Below are positions 12,322 to 24,700 of a DNA stretch of 64,000 bases, one piece after another. Source of the DNA: Corallium rubrum (lineage: Eukaryota; Cnidaria; Anthozoa; Scleralcyonacea; Coralliidae); the NCBI GenBank assembly GCA_964035015.1, contig OZ036006.1:7175289-7239288 (forward strand). The letters run 5' to 3'. The notes beneath the pieces were generated by a model. That model searched no databases. It worked only from the letters and a program-made list of their open reading frames with translations, and was not told the DNA's origin. A program made the position numbers and the translations under genes. Positions within the stretch are counted from its first letter, which is position 1. The number at the start of each line of letters is the position of its first letter.

Positions 12322-13156
12322 CTTGATTAATACGTTGTTTATATACTGGGATATCAGGGGATCAAGAGGGTAGCATTAGGAACGTAAAGTAAATTCCGAG
12401 AATACCATAAACCTTGCTATTAATAAACGTAACGCAGGCCACAATAGACGAATTTAATCAGACGAATTTAATGGTTTAAATTTTAGTCGACGCAACTGCG
12501 ACGTATAACTCAATTAAATTCGACGCAGGAATTAAATTCGTCTGCGCAATGATATCAATTCGTCCGAGTCAGACGGATAATGCGACGATAATTAATGTAA
12601 TGCATGTTCGAGTTAGACTGAAAGCTAGCCTCCTTGAGCAGACCTTGTGAGGCGCTTTCGTCACTCCATTCTCCATTGTAGTGAGGGAATGGAGTGACGG
12701 AAGCGCCTCACAAGGTCTGCTCAAGGAGGCTAACTGAAAGCCAGCCGCCGATCTCATCTCGTTCTCGAGTTACACGATGAATTAAATGAATTATCGTCCG
12801 TCTCATCGCATTACCGACAAAGTTATCTATCATTTATTGATATGTCATATAAATTTATAAATACCTAGTGTAGTATTGGTCCATATTGTATTGCTGTCCC
12901 GAATATAAACCAGAACTATGGAAAAACTGACAGGCCAAATTAGGTTTAGCTTCAGTCAGATTGGGCGGCCTGTGGTATTTGAAAGTGAAAGTAAACAGTG
13001 TTTACATTACAAGGGTTGTGGGTGAGGCCATTTCCGAGGACCATTAAAGGAACAAAGAATCTTATAATTTCTGTGGTGTGACTTTCAACGTTTTAGTGGT
13101 TTCCACTTTGCATTATTAATTGTATATTGCAGCACACGATTTGGACAAGCAAGATC
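12322..13156. promoter_or_regulatory. Shared upstream region of TTC36 and AGTRAP
   Basis: The two start codons (12321 minus, 13157 plus) are 835 bp apart and diverge, so this must hold both promoters. Much of it is repeat-derived: an inverted GACGAATTTAAT / ATTAAATTCGTC pair (about 12447-12545) and a strong hairpin (12625-12733). I see no clear TATA box. A bidirectional promoter is an inference from the arrangement. Confidence 0.45.
12625..12733. repeat. Near-perfect 49-bp-arm hairpin
   Basis: The left arm begins TAGCCTCCTTGAGCAGACC and the right arm ends GGTCTGCTCAAGGAGGCTA. The arms are about 49 bp with one mismatch around a 14-bp loop. The compact palindrome, richer in GC than its surroundings, looks like a young foldback element. 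Confidence 0.8.
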
Positions 13157-16100
13157 ATGGCTTTGCCAAAAATGTCAATCGTTTTTCTCCAGGTACTTAT
13201 TAATAAATGATTAGCAACTGTTTACATACAGTATTAGGCTTGATCGAATACAAGGCTACTGTACTGACTGACGTATTAAATTACTTAATCCTTTCAACAG
13301 GGAGTTATCCTGGTTCATTTTGTTTTGACCGTTTGGTAAGTAAAAAAGGCAAAACTATGTTATTCGTTTATATTTTTCGAGATTTGAGAATTTAGCCAAA
13401 ACAACAAAGTAGCAATTACTGCTTGAACACGTGAACCGAGACCGAGGCCACGATGCAGTATGCTTACAAACTAAATCAGTATTTCCAGTTAATTTTTCAC
13501 TTTTAACAAAAAATGAAAAGATCGACAGATCCTGTACCCTCATCTTAATTTGCTGCAAGTCTAAGAACTGTCAAAGATGATCAGTTAGTACAAATTTAGA
13601 AATGTATTAACTTTGTGTAAGTGGCCTCGGTTCATAGTTTTATTGCAACATAGTTCAAAATGAGTTTGGTAATAACTTGTTTTAATAATAATGTAGTGTT
13701 TTCTTCATTGATTTCAATATGCAGATTAAGAAATGTGATCCATGTTCTCTAGGAAGTTAATTCCTACAGGTTTTCATTGGGTATCAAAACTCACGCATCA
13801 GATGTGGTATACATTCATGGACTGGCTACGATAATTCATGAATTGTTAATGCATTCGAGAACTTCACTCAACACTTTACATTCCATTCTTTGAAACTAAG
13901 AAAACTAGCTAAGATATGTTGCCACTGAGAGGTTTGTGGAACAGAGGGGATAAAAGGGGGACTGGTATAAGAGATCCAGAGAAAGATCCCTCTGGTTTGT
14001 AAACTCTGGATTTCTTTTTATTTCTAGGGCTAATCAGTGTCATTGGTTACCTATATCTTATCAGTTCTGTAATTTCCTGGTTCTGGCTGTAGGAGTGGCT
14101 GCTGTGGCAGCATCATCAAACAACGAGGTGGCAGAATTGGTAGGGGGCATGCAATGATGATTACCATAATATATCCTTTAGAAGAGGTGATATTGATAAG
14201 ATGCTAGCATTATTAATAGCCACAAGGTCACACATGGCGTAGCTAGACTAAGGCAATTAAGCAGCCTGATTCTGCTTCAGGTGGGGGGGGGGGGGGGGGC
14301 AAAGATTTTTGCCTGGAAAATTTAGGGTTACATTTTTTCAGTCTAATTAGCTTAATGTCTGAATTTTTCCTGAACATTTCACAGCAATACATGTCAAAAT
14401 TCCTAGCAGAATTAGTGCCCAAATTTTTATTTTTCAAATATTTTGGGAGGTCTCAGTGGTTGAATGGAAGGAATTAGGATGGAAAGAGAAATAAATATAA
14501 AAATAGAAAGAGGGAAGGATTGATGGACAAAGGAAAAGAAAATGAAGAAAAAAATTGATGAAAAATAGTTGTTGATTGTGGTCAGCTCTTTCCTTTTGAT
14601 TTTTTGATTACTACATTTTTGTTTTTTGTTTTTTTGTTTCAGTTTCTTGTTGGAATGGCTTTTGCATTACTGCAAGATATTATTGTCATAGCAACCTTTT
14701 TTAAAACAATAGATACTACACGTGAGTTATAATGTAATGTGTACCACACTTGCAATACAACAATTTTACACATATATTCCATAACAACTTATCAGGCAAG
14801 AGGAAGAATGCAAATGTTAAAAAGTTGACCAGCGTGTTACAAGAATATACTATACATGAGTCTCATGAAGGAAATCCAATGTCTTAAGCAAAAGCCCTTT
14901 GTTAGAGAGAAATGTAACTGTTTTTCTCTGGCCTAGCTATGACTGATTTATCATATTACAGTATATACCACCTGCTTTTCAACAATTTACTACAATTTGC
15001 ATTCAAGCTTGACTTCAAGCTTTAAACCGCAAATCATAGTATTTTGTGGAACTAACAGTTCGTGTTTTTAATCTTTTTCATACAGCTGCTTGTGAAAAAA
15101 GGGATCATTTTAAGTTCAGCTTTGCGTATCCTTGTTAACAAGTTTAAAGCATTAAATAATTTTCTTTTAGCAGGACATTGTAGTCAGTGCATGGAAAATT
15201 ATAATAAATTGACATAATAAAAAAATTTTCTTTAACACATCATTCAAACAACAGCATGTCCCTTTTAAACCTTCTCTTTAAGGTAAATTATATTTAATTA
15301 TATTATAATTAATTATAATTATTTCCCTCCTCTTAACCCATTCCTGCCTGAGCTTGCCAAAAACAGCCCCTCCCTTGACCTCTGAGTACCCCTACCTGAC
15401 CTTCGAGAGTACCCTTCCCCTGACCTCTGAAAGCACCTCTCCCCTGACCTCTGGGTACCCCTCCCCTGACCTCTGAGAGTACCTCTCCCCTGACCTCTGA
15501 GTACCCCTCCCCTCTGAGTACCTCTCCCCTGACCTCTGAGTACCCCTCCCTGACCTTCGAGAGTACCCTTCCCCTGACCTCTGAAAGTACTCCTCCCCTG
15601 ACCTCTGGGTACCTCTCCCCTGACCTCTGGGTACCTCTCCCCTGACCTCTGAGAGTACCTCTCCCCTGACCTCTGAGGGTACCCCTCCCCTGACCTCTGA
15701 GGGTGCCCCTCCCCTGACCTCTAAGGTACCCCTCCCCAGACCTCTAAGAGTACCCCTCCCCTGACCTCTAAGAGTACCCCTCCCCTGACCTCTAAGAGTA
15801 CCCCTCCCCTGACCTCTAAGAGTACCCCTCCCCTGACCTCTAAGAGTACCCCTCCCCTGACCTCTAAGAGTACCCCTCCCCTGACCTCTAAGAGTACCCC
15901 TCTCCCTGACCTCCAAGAGTACCCCTCCCCCCCTAAAAATATTTTACTCTGTCTAACACCAGATGATTTTACTTGTCGAAGCTAGAGGAACAGACAGCCT
16001 TGGCAGCAATGAGTTAGTATTCCTGGCCTGCCTACATGTCTTCCTAGACACATATATAGGGAAACTGACAGTAGCCCTGCATGTCCACATGTCCTTATAA

Positions 16101-16893
16101 AGTCCCGTGGTCTGACATTGTAACATTTTTACCTCCTTATTTATAAAATCCGTATAAAAAGTAGAAAACTCCAAAGTTACTAATCTTGAGCGAGAGCTGA
16201 GATTAGGCCTGAGAACGAATCATAACTTCCGTTGGGTCTGTTGGGCCCAACAAGAAACCCAACGGGGGAGCGTAATTCCTAATTCTTGACTCATATGCAT
16301 GTCCTGACTCAAACAATCAATTAATTGTTTTAGTTTAATTTTATTTAGCCTGTCTCATTGATTGTCATTTTCTTGAACTACATTGGACGTGGTGATGGTG
16401 GTCTGAAAGACAAGGTGGCCCAATTCCGTATAAATCAAGGTATGCTAGCTTGTATAATTGAATCCCACCCTGCTAGTGTGTGCTAGCTGTCTGGACAATG
16501 TTGAAAGTGACAAATCAGAAGATAGTATGAAACAGGGAATGTACAAGTCTAACATACTTTGAAGTGAAGGCTCTTATCCAGGGGTGTCAGAGCAACACTA
16601 AAAGTGTGTGTGTGGGGGGGGGGGGGGGGGGGTTTTAGGGAGGTCCAGGGGCATGCTCCCCCAGGAAATTTTGAAATCTAGAGTCTCTCAAAATAACATT
16701 TCCTGCATTTTGGAACAAGGATTTACAGAATTCTAAAGGTCCAAAAACGTCATAAAATACTCAAAAGACAACACTTTTCCGGACATTGAATATCTGCATT
16801 CAAATTTCTTTATTATATCTATTCAAATTAAAGTTGTGGGTTAGCTAGTGATTTTAATCATATTACTTTATTACTGGCCTTGTTAAAAAGAGA

Positions 16894-16944
<51 letters not shown>

Positions 16945-17161
16945 GGGGGGTGGGGTGGACATATTCTGCCCCCCCCAAAAAAAAGTGGGGGCCCTTCCCC
17001 CCTGCTTCCGACACCCCTGCTCATATCTATTTAGGTTGTAAAATACCTTATTAAAATTAAATACCTTATACTGTATATATTTTTTTAATTTGTTAGGTGC
17101 AGCAACAGAGCCACCAAATGCTACCCTGCCTCCCCAACAGATAGCTCCTCTACCTTACTAA
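13157..17161 (+). CDS. AGTRAP: Type-1 angiotensin II receptor-associated protein homologue (ATRAP)
   Basis: Seven short exons: 13157-13192, 13301-13335, 14028-14139, 14643-14721, 15086-15125, 15255-15282 and 16349-16439, plus the terminal exon 17097-17161 (eight coding segments in all). Every junction is GT-AG with matching phase. The product is 161 residues (human 159). It starts MALPKMSIVFLQ, continues GVILVHFVLTVWANQCHW and has hydrophobic segments around FLVLAVGVAAVA, FLVGMAFALLQDIIVIATFF and MSLLNLLFKPVSLIVIFLNY. This matches ATRAP in spacing and membrane topology. In mammals ATRAP binds the AT1 receptor tail and promotes its internalisation; an invertebrate homologue without that receptor probably has an older membrane-trafficking role (inference). 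The C-terminus is short and Pro/Gln-rich. Confidence 0.88.
15365..15935. repeat. 24-bp minisatellite in an AGTRAP intron
   Basis: Tandem TGACCTCTAAGAG/TACCCCTCCCC-type units, same orientation as the array in the TTC36 intron 4 kb away. The distal half (about 15715-15905) is very homogeneous, while the proximal half has GAGTACC-length variants, implying recent expansion at one end. Located between exons ending at 15282 and starting at 16349. Confidence 0.9.
16579..17019. mobile_element. Non-autonomous hAT-like element
   Basis: The ends are CAGGGGTGTCAGAGC and, inverted, GCTTCCGACACCCCTG. Flanks CTCTTATC (16571-16578) and CTCATATC (17020-17027) match at 7 of 8 bases, an 8-bp duplication as hAT transposases make. 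Inside are poly-G runs and (TG)n at 16893-16941. The interior GGGGCATGCTCCCCCAGG segment is an inverted relative of the remnant at 3160-3330. Confidence 0.65.
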
Positions 17162-18774
17162 TTAAGATATTTCGTGGCTTTGAGCAAATTAGGACACTTC
17201 TGCTTTAATTATTATCTTCATGCAAGAAAAGTAAAGTGTTGTGTTAAGGCATTGTGTAGTTTGAATGTATAAAATTTTGTGTATAATTACCAAGTTTGTA
17301 GCTGAGAATAATTAAGTGTAGAATTTTAATTAAATTAGCAACCTATATCCTAGCTTCCTCATTGAGGAGTAAAATTGTCTGGTTTTTGTCAGAATAAAAA
17401 TGACGTGTTTTACCTATGAATAGATTAGGAAACTTGTGGATGAGAACATTTCATTGGGAAGAATCTTAATATTCCTGTGCTATATGTAATTCCTGTGGTT
17501 TGTAATATGTTTTACCTGAGTAACCAAGGTCACTAAAGGTTCATTCCATCAATTTTTTTCATTGCCCTACAGCTGTCTTTTTCATTTAAAATGATGTTAT
17601 TGCTGGGTGAACCAAGGCCATGCATGATTACAAACTGAGTAATTTATCTAACGTTTTTAACATTAAGTGAAAAAAATTGACAGATCCTATACCTTTTTAG
17701 CTTTAAATTTGCTTGCAAGTCAAAGATTATGTCAAAGAGGTTGGTCAGTTCAAATTTAGAAATGTATTAACTTTGTGAGTGGCCTCGGTTCACCAGTTAA
17801 TCTAGCAGTAACTTGAACAAAAAAAGTTTATGAAGCTTACTGAAGTGCAATTTATTGTTTTAATCAGCAAAATCCTATCTCAATCCAATTAAGAATGGTT
17901 GATGACCCCTAAGTGAGCTTGGTTAAACTGGATGTGCTGTAATAGAATTTGTTATTCAATAGTTTGAAAACACAGTAGTTTAAATTGTATGAATTTAAAA
18001 AAAATACATTAACCGTAGTTTTAGTCCAGTTTTATTTTTGGTTGATGATAAAAACTGCTTTACTTCTAAAATCCATCACATTTTATAATATTCTGCCAGA
18101 GAAGTTATGAGAAAATACAGTATACACATAATCTTTCACTGGCCTCCACAGCAGAATAAAACTAAAGCTGGTTTCTTTTTCCCAAAAATGCACGTCCACC
18201 CACCCCCAATTTTCTTGCCCTCACCGCAGGTGCTCTAGCTCCTAAGCCAAGGTGTAAGACCCCCCTATATTACTTCTCACCCCAAATAATCCCCCCCCCT
18301 AACCAGGAAATGTTTTTAATGTCAGTGTTCAGTTTGATTTCAATGCCATTAAAGTTTTCACTGTAGCTAACTTCATCTTAATATTACCAGGGTTAAGTCA
18401 CATTGGCCTGAAAAACAGAGAAAAATCTTAGTTGAAACTGTAAATTTTATAAGGCCATTGTTTTTAATTGATACTTGTCATGCATATGTTAACCATCTGT
18501 TTACAATTGAGCTGTAATCCACCCCGGTCGTATTACATGTCAACAATACTCGCATTTGATTGGTCGATATTTTAATCCAGAACAATGGTTGTTATTGATA
18601 GTATGCTGTGATTGGTTGAGCTGGAGCTAATGTGAATGAAGGTCAAACGCGAGGTGGAACCATTTGCTGTGGGCTTGGTAATTTGCGCATTTAGTTTGGA
18701 TTTAGAGTGCGTAAAAACAAATAATTGAATTTTATTATTAAACAAGCGTCATTCTTAATCGTCAAGGTGAAGTG
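17162..18774. other. Intergenic region between AGTRAP and the homeobox gene
   Basis: It contains a degenerate TTAA-element core (about 17360-17400, including an AATAAA at 17393-17398 that could end AGTRAP transcripts). There is a C-rich stretch at 18185-18300 and two ATTGG boxes at about 18558 and 18612 upstream of the homeobox start. No further gene is seen. Confidence 0.5.
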
Positions 18775-21700
18775 ATGTCAATGATGAATCATAAAATTGA
18801 TCCTCTTAACGAAGAAAGAAGTGTAATTGGTGAGTAAGCTTTTTAATCTTTACTAACTTGAGGCAGATTTTTTAGCAGAACTTGGCGCAGGCATATTATT
18901 TCATTCGAAATTTACTTTGATTGTAAATTGTAACTTTGTAAGTGTTCCATTTCTCATTGTGAAAGGTTATCTGCGAAACTAATTAAATGAATAATTAATG
19001 CCGTTTGTTTACGATGAATATTCATAAACGTTTGCTCAAGCATGTTGGATAAACGAATCACGATTGCCCCAGCAATGTGGCATTGTTTTGGTAAAAATAT
19101 TATCAGCAGCGGCCGCCAAGGTCTGGTTTACCGTTTTAAAATAATATGCCCTCTTGTTAACCCATTGTAAGAGCGATTAAACTTCAAGATGAACGCTAAA
19201 AAGAGCACTAAACGATATTTATATTATTTTAAATGGATAGCTTATAAGTAATCATACAATAGGTTCTTGTCACATTTTTATAGCATTACAAGCGAGAAAT
19301 GGTCATGATCCTTTTGCCTTCATTCATGATCCGATGATCGGGGAACGTTTATAAACTATTAATCAATTTAGGCTGCCCTGTAAAAATATCAACGCAATTT
19401 TAATCTATCAGAATTAAGAAATGTATAAATCGCTGAGCCATCCTCAATACACGTGTCAGTGCTTGTCTTCGAGTTTCGCTTTCATATTACAGTTTAAAGA
19501 AATGCTAGCGAATATGGTTTCAATCTTTTTAAAAGCTATATAGTTCTGTATGATCTAATTAATTATTATATTTTCTAAATACGCTTTTGTTTGGAAATCA
19601 AAGAACAGATTTGTCCCAAAGAAGATTTATGATGATTTCAAAATAGAATTCACCTAACTTCGTTCTTCAAAATTACTTGTCCAATCTGATAAAGAACACA
19701 TAAATCATTCATGTCAGCAATCATTCGTCTGTATACTTGAAGTTAAACTGTTTTTAAACTGTCTGCTCTTTTAGTTTTGTCAGTAGAATGCAAGTTAGAA
19801 GGTAGACAATCATTCTACTGTATATTCATCCAGTGAAGTATAAACCAGTCCATTTGTTTCATGGTTTACTCTACTGTATTTTACAAACTCTTTTTGACCA
19901 ATGCTGTATTTTTGTTAAGCTTTATAATTGAGACAACGACTATACTATTGTGGTTTATAATATGCCCCTCCTTTCCTCCTTGAAACATCCTGTCCTGTCA
20001 TTGCGATTGGCACTTTTTATTTTTTACTCTATCTAATGCCAGATGATTTTTGCTCCTCAAGGGAAGACCTTCTGATATTGGAAGTTAAGGGTTAATTATC
20101 ATCCTTTTTTTAAACTTTAATATTGAATAGCCTATCTGTGGGTGAGTTAATCCAAAATGGAATAATTAGTTCTCGTCTCTTATGGTGCAGTTGCTAAGAA
20201 TGGTTAATACCCTGATAAACAGGACACCCTATACAGGCAAAATATAGGAGTACATACCCTCCCCTGGGCCCAAAGCCAAGTTTTTAGGTCTGTCACCAGT
20301 GTCTAGCACCCCACCCTACCCCTTCAGGGAGTCTGCAGTTGGCTCATAAATAGCAGTGCTATGTCATTTACAGTGGATTCAGGTTGAGCATTTAATGACA
20401 ATAATTGTTGTGTTAGTTGCAACAGTTAATTAAGAAATTTCCAGGCAAAATGTCAGACATTGCTGGGTGGGACTTACAACGTTCTGTCTAAAAATCTCAG
20501 TGTTGTGTGTGAATTTACTAAGAACTTGAAAGCCCCGCACAGCAACGTCTGACATTTTGCCTGGAAACATCGTATAATTAATCAGTTGCAACTGTGTAAC
20601 ACAATCTGCTGTAACCTGAATCTGCTGTAACTTAAAAAAGGATTTTGACATGAAAACAATGTTATAAGGATCTTGGCTATAAGGACTGTATTTTATAAAT
20701 ATAAAAGAATAATAGATAGTTGGTCAGCTAACAGGATTAGAATCACTTCCCATACACCTTAATTTCTGCACCACATCCTATACACACCTTGACTGATTAT
20801 AAATTAATTTCCTGTCTTAAAAATTGAAGTTAAAAAAAGACAAGTGGTGTGAATTAGGATTAGTTTTTGTTCTCCCATAGATTTTGTTTGGCACCAGTTA
20901 ACCTGCTGTTCACAAAATACACCAGGGCGAGCACCAAGGTGTTTTCATGGATTTTTTACACCCCCCCTCCCATGAAATATCATAGTTCCCAAACTACACC
21001 TCCTGATTAAAGATAATAATAATAATAGTAATAATAATAATAACAGTTCTTGGCATTGCCATGCATTTTGCAAAGCCTCAAATGTGTTTACAAGGTAACT
21101 TTCTCCTAAGGATTTTCAATGTGGCCGTGTTGAGGCATATCGAAGGTGCTTCAAGCAGCTGCCATACAACACAGTTCAGAACATGGACTGAGGGTTAAAA
21201 ACCCTCGGAGCATAGGAGAGACCAACTAAACTCTACTCACATGAGTATCAAGCTTGGGAACGGGGTTATTCCCAGATGGTCACCCATCCAAGTACTAATC
21301 CTGTCTAACTGGGCTTAACTATTGGTCAGAGGCAGCACCCTAACAGCACACGCCACCCGTGCTTCCCATGGGATTATCAATCAATCAACCAATAATTATT
21401 TCCTTTGTTTTTCAAGATAATTTAATTGCTAGCAGTCAAAACCTTATGGGTTCCACTACTGAGAATCCAGTCTCTCAACAATGCCACACACCATCAGAAT
21501 ATCAAATGACAGTGTCCAAGTCTAAAATGATGATGAAATCAAGGCGAGGAAGGACTTCATTTACTCCTGGACAACTTTCAGATCTGGAAACTGCCTTTGC
21601 AAACACACATTACCCAGATTTTCAAACCAGGAAAGATTTGTCAAACAAACTGAAGATTCCTGATGATCGAATACAGGTGAGATATTTCAGTGTAAATGTG

Positions 21701-24700
21701 TTACTGTAAAGTGCCTGAAACAAAAATTAAGTCAGTCTTATTTGAAAGAATGCTTAAAATGATAGAGGGCGATTCCATGTGTGTCGTACGGGACAACTGG
21801 AGTAGTTTTTTGTCTTTTAATAATAAATAAAATTGCAGTAGCATTCTTTATCACCTTTATTTTGAAGGTTGTTAGATATCTAACTTATAGAATGTTGAAC
21901 AGATTATGTAAATCTGTTTGTTCTATATAATAATGTAATTTATAAGATATGTCGTACGGGACAATCAGAGGACATGACTTTAGTTAAAACATTTTCAAAT
22001 GCAAAAGTCTGTGAACTGGCCTCGATCAGTCCACAAAAATCAAATTAGCCTGAAAGTTGAAACAATGTAGAAGCTTACAAAAGTGATATAAAAAACATTC
22101 ATCTTTTAATAAATAAATAATACATGAAGAAAACAAGTGTCGTATGGGACAATAAAACAGTGTTGTACGGGACACAATGTTTACTTAATAACTTTTGGCT
22201 AGAATTTTGGATCGTGAAACCCATAAAAATATTGTCCTGTGAAGATTAAATGATCACAAGTTCTTTTTAAATTAGATAATAAAAATTATATAATTTTAGT
22301 GTAATAACATATTTCACAATGTACTTATTGAAAGTCAGAAAACTGGGACAAAATAATTCGTCAGTTCTCAGTAACCAAAGCTGGAGGACCTTCAAGTTTC
22401 TTCACAATACAACTTTGCTTGTAAAAGATCTTGTCAGGTTGATCTGGCCACTTGAAATACTTTCCAGCTCTGTGCATCACACATACCTCAAATTCTCCAT
22501 TCAAGGTGCTAGTAACTTCACCAGGATACTGCTGGTCATCGTAGAGTACCACACACCAATCTCCAACATCAAGTGCTTGAATTGATGTCAATGCTGAATC
22601 TGGAGCTGGTAAGACTGTAGATGTACATGTATCTGCATGGTTTACGTGAGTACCTGTAGCAGCTTTTTCTGCAAGGGCATTCTCATACAGCTGGATCTTA
22701 CCATTGATAGGATTACAGCATGCCACATGCATCTTCATGATGCCAGGGAAACCAGCAACATCATTCCAAGGTGCCATTTCATTGATGCGCTCATCAATCT
22801 CCTCTTGTGAGATGTGAATGACAGTAGTTTTGTTCAAAAGCCTTCCTGCAGTTCTTGCAAAGTCCTTCGATGACTGTACCACTGTCCCTTCTGTCTTCTT
22901 GCTCATCACTTCAGTCCTAACTATTGACTTGGCACGACGTCCAATACCATCGACAATGCCTTTACCATGGCTTGTGGCAAAGTATTTCCAGGTAAACTTG
23001 CATCCATATTCCTTGCATAAAATCTGCAGGAGTTTCATCATATATCTATTCTTAAATCCAGACGAGGGACCATCTGTCCAAATTACTTGCTCGGTTACAC
23101 CCTGACTATATGGAATCAAATAGTGCTTGTAAAGAGTGTCTACAAACACTGCCACAGTGTCCTTTGTTTTATCCTTTGTGTCTGAACACACAAGGAATGT
23201 CTTGCATACACCATTATGCATTGTTGCTGCTGTGAACAAAGTCACACTAGCTCGACTCCAAAGAGCGCTTTGCACTTCATCTTGATACTCGCAGGAGTAA
23301 TTCATTGCAAAGTCCATTTGCAAAATTCTGAGGGCTGGATTTGCCTGGTCATCCAGAAACTGCTTTGCCTGAATTCGTTTGACATTAATGTGTTGGAGAA
23401 CTTCGTCAAAATTATCTTGTATGACTTCTTTCAGTTCACCAACACATTCCTCGTGTAATACTGACTGCAGCTTTTTCTGCTTTTTTCCACCCTCGGTTTC
23501 TTGATCACTGAATTCCCATTCCCTCCAAGACACCATCTGCTCTGGTGGTAGGCTTGTGTCCAGCTTCTTTGCTCTGGAACATTCAGTGCAATCAGCCTGC
23601 CAGCACTTGGAATTTAGCGTTGTATCACACAGTACAGATTCCCAGAATTCGGTTGAATTGTACTGAATATGTAGCCCTTTTAGTCGTGACATGAAATTTT
23701 CATGGACTCTGCACCTGCACTGATCGGCTGGTGTTTCATGTACCAGAAATACATTCTTTGGTCGCAAGGAACAGAATTTGGAAAAGCCAATCTTATTCTC
23801 TGGATGTGTTTCAATAAAAATTGTAAAGGCTTCTCTGAGAAACATTGTTAGATAATACTTCCTCTCCTTAACTTTCTTTCCATCTATCCATATTGTCACC
23901 TCATCTTTCATTCCTGGCATTGTGTATACTATATCAGGACGGGTGTAAAATTCTTGTACATGTCTCACTGTTTCTGCAAACTGGCTGTTACCTTCATGCA
24001 AATGTTCACCCACACTGGCATTCTTTTTGTTTTCAAGCTGTAAGCCAATCCTTTCTGCTAACCCTGCAATAACAGCTTTTTTCTTTCTGGGGGAGTATGG
24101 CAGTTTACGAGAGACTCTATGGATAGCTTTCCCGAAGCTTTGTGGAGTAGTGTATGGTGAATGTGAGCACTCTCCAGCTTCTGCCTTATCTTGCTGTTTC
24201 TTCTTCAACCTGTATTTCCTTTTCCTCTCGGTTTCCAATTTTCTCAAAGCCAGCTTTTCCTCTTCGGTTTGCCTTGTCTTTCTTGATTTACGATATGCAG
24301 CAACCCTATTCTTCTCCTTGATGTAGTATGTAGGGTCTTTTTTCTTTTGCCTGTTTTTATATTCCCTACAACGTTCTGCATTTGTTTTTTTATATTTTCC
24401 TGGTTGCTCTTGCTCTACTCTTGCTTCACCATGAGATGTCATTCTATGCCTTGACCTAAAGTAGGTTTATAATTATTAGTTAATATTAGGGTGAGGCGGT
24501 TCAGGGTAAAAACCGAAAACCGAAAACCGCCTGGAAAAAACCGAAAAACCCGAAAAAATCGATATTTATATCTGTAGATTTACTTGATTAAACTTCACGC
24601 TACACGTTCAAGACTTTAGTTTTTAAAACAGTTAGTACAATGTATCGTAATATTTACAAGAATTAAATTTTCAAACATTGTAGCTATATACGTTCTACAC

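Noticed and set aside
11337-16000. Gly/Arg-rich repeat proteins at 11337-12002 and 15392-15916
   Set aside because: They are minisatellite readings. The first overlaps the spliced-out TTC36 intron, and 11926-12321 contains the real exon read through into that intron.
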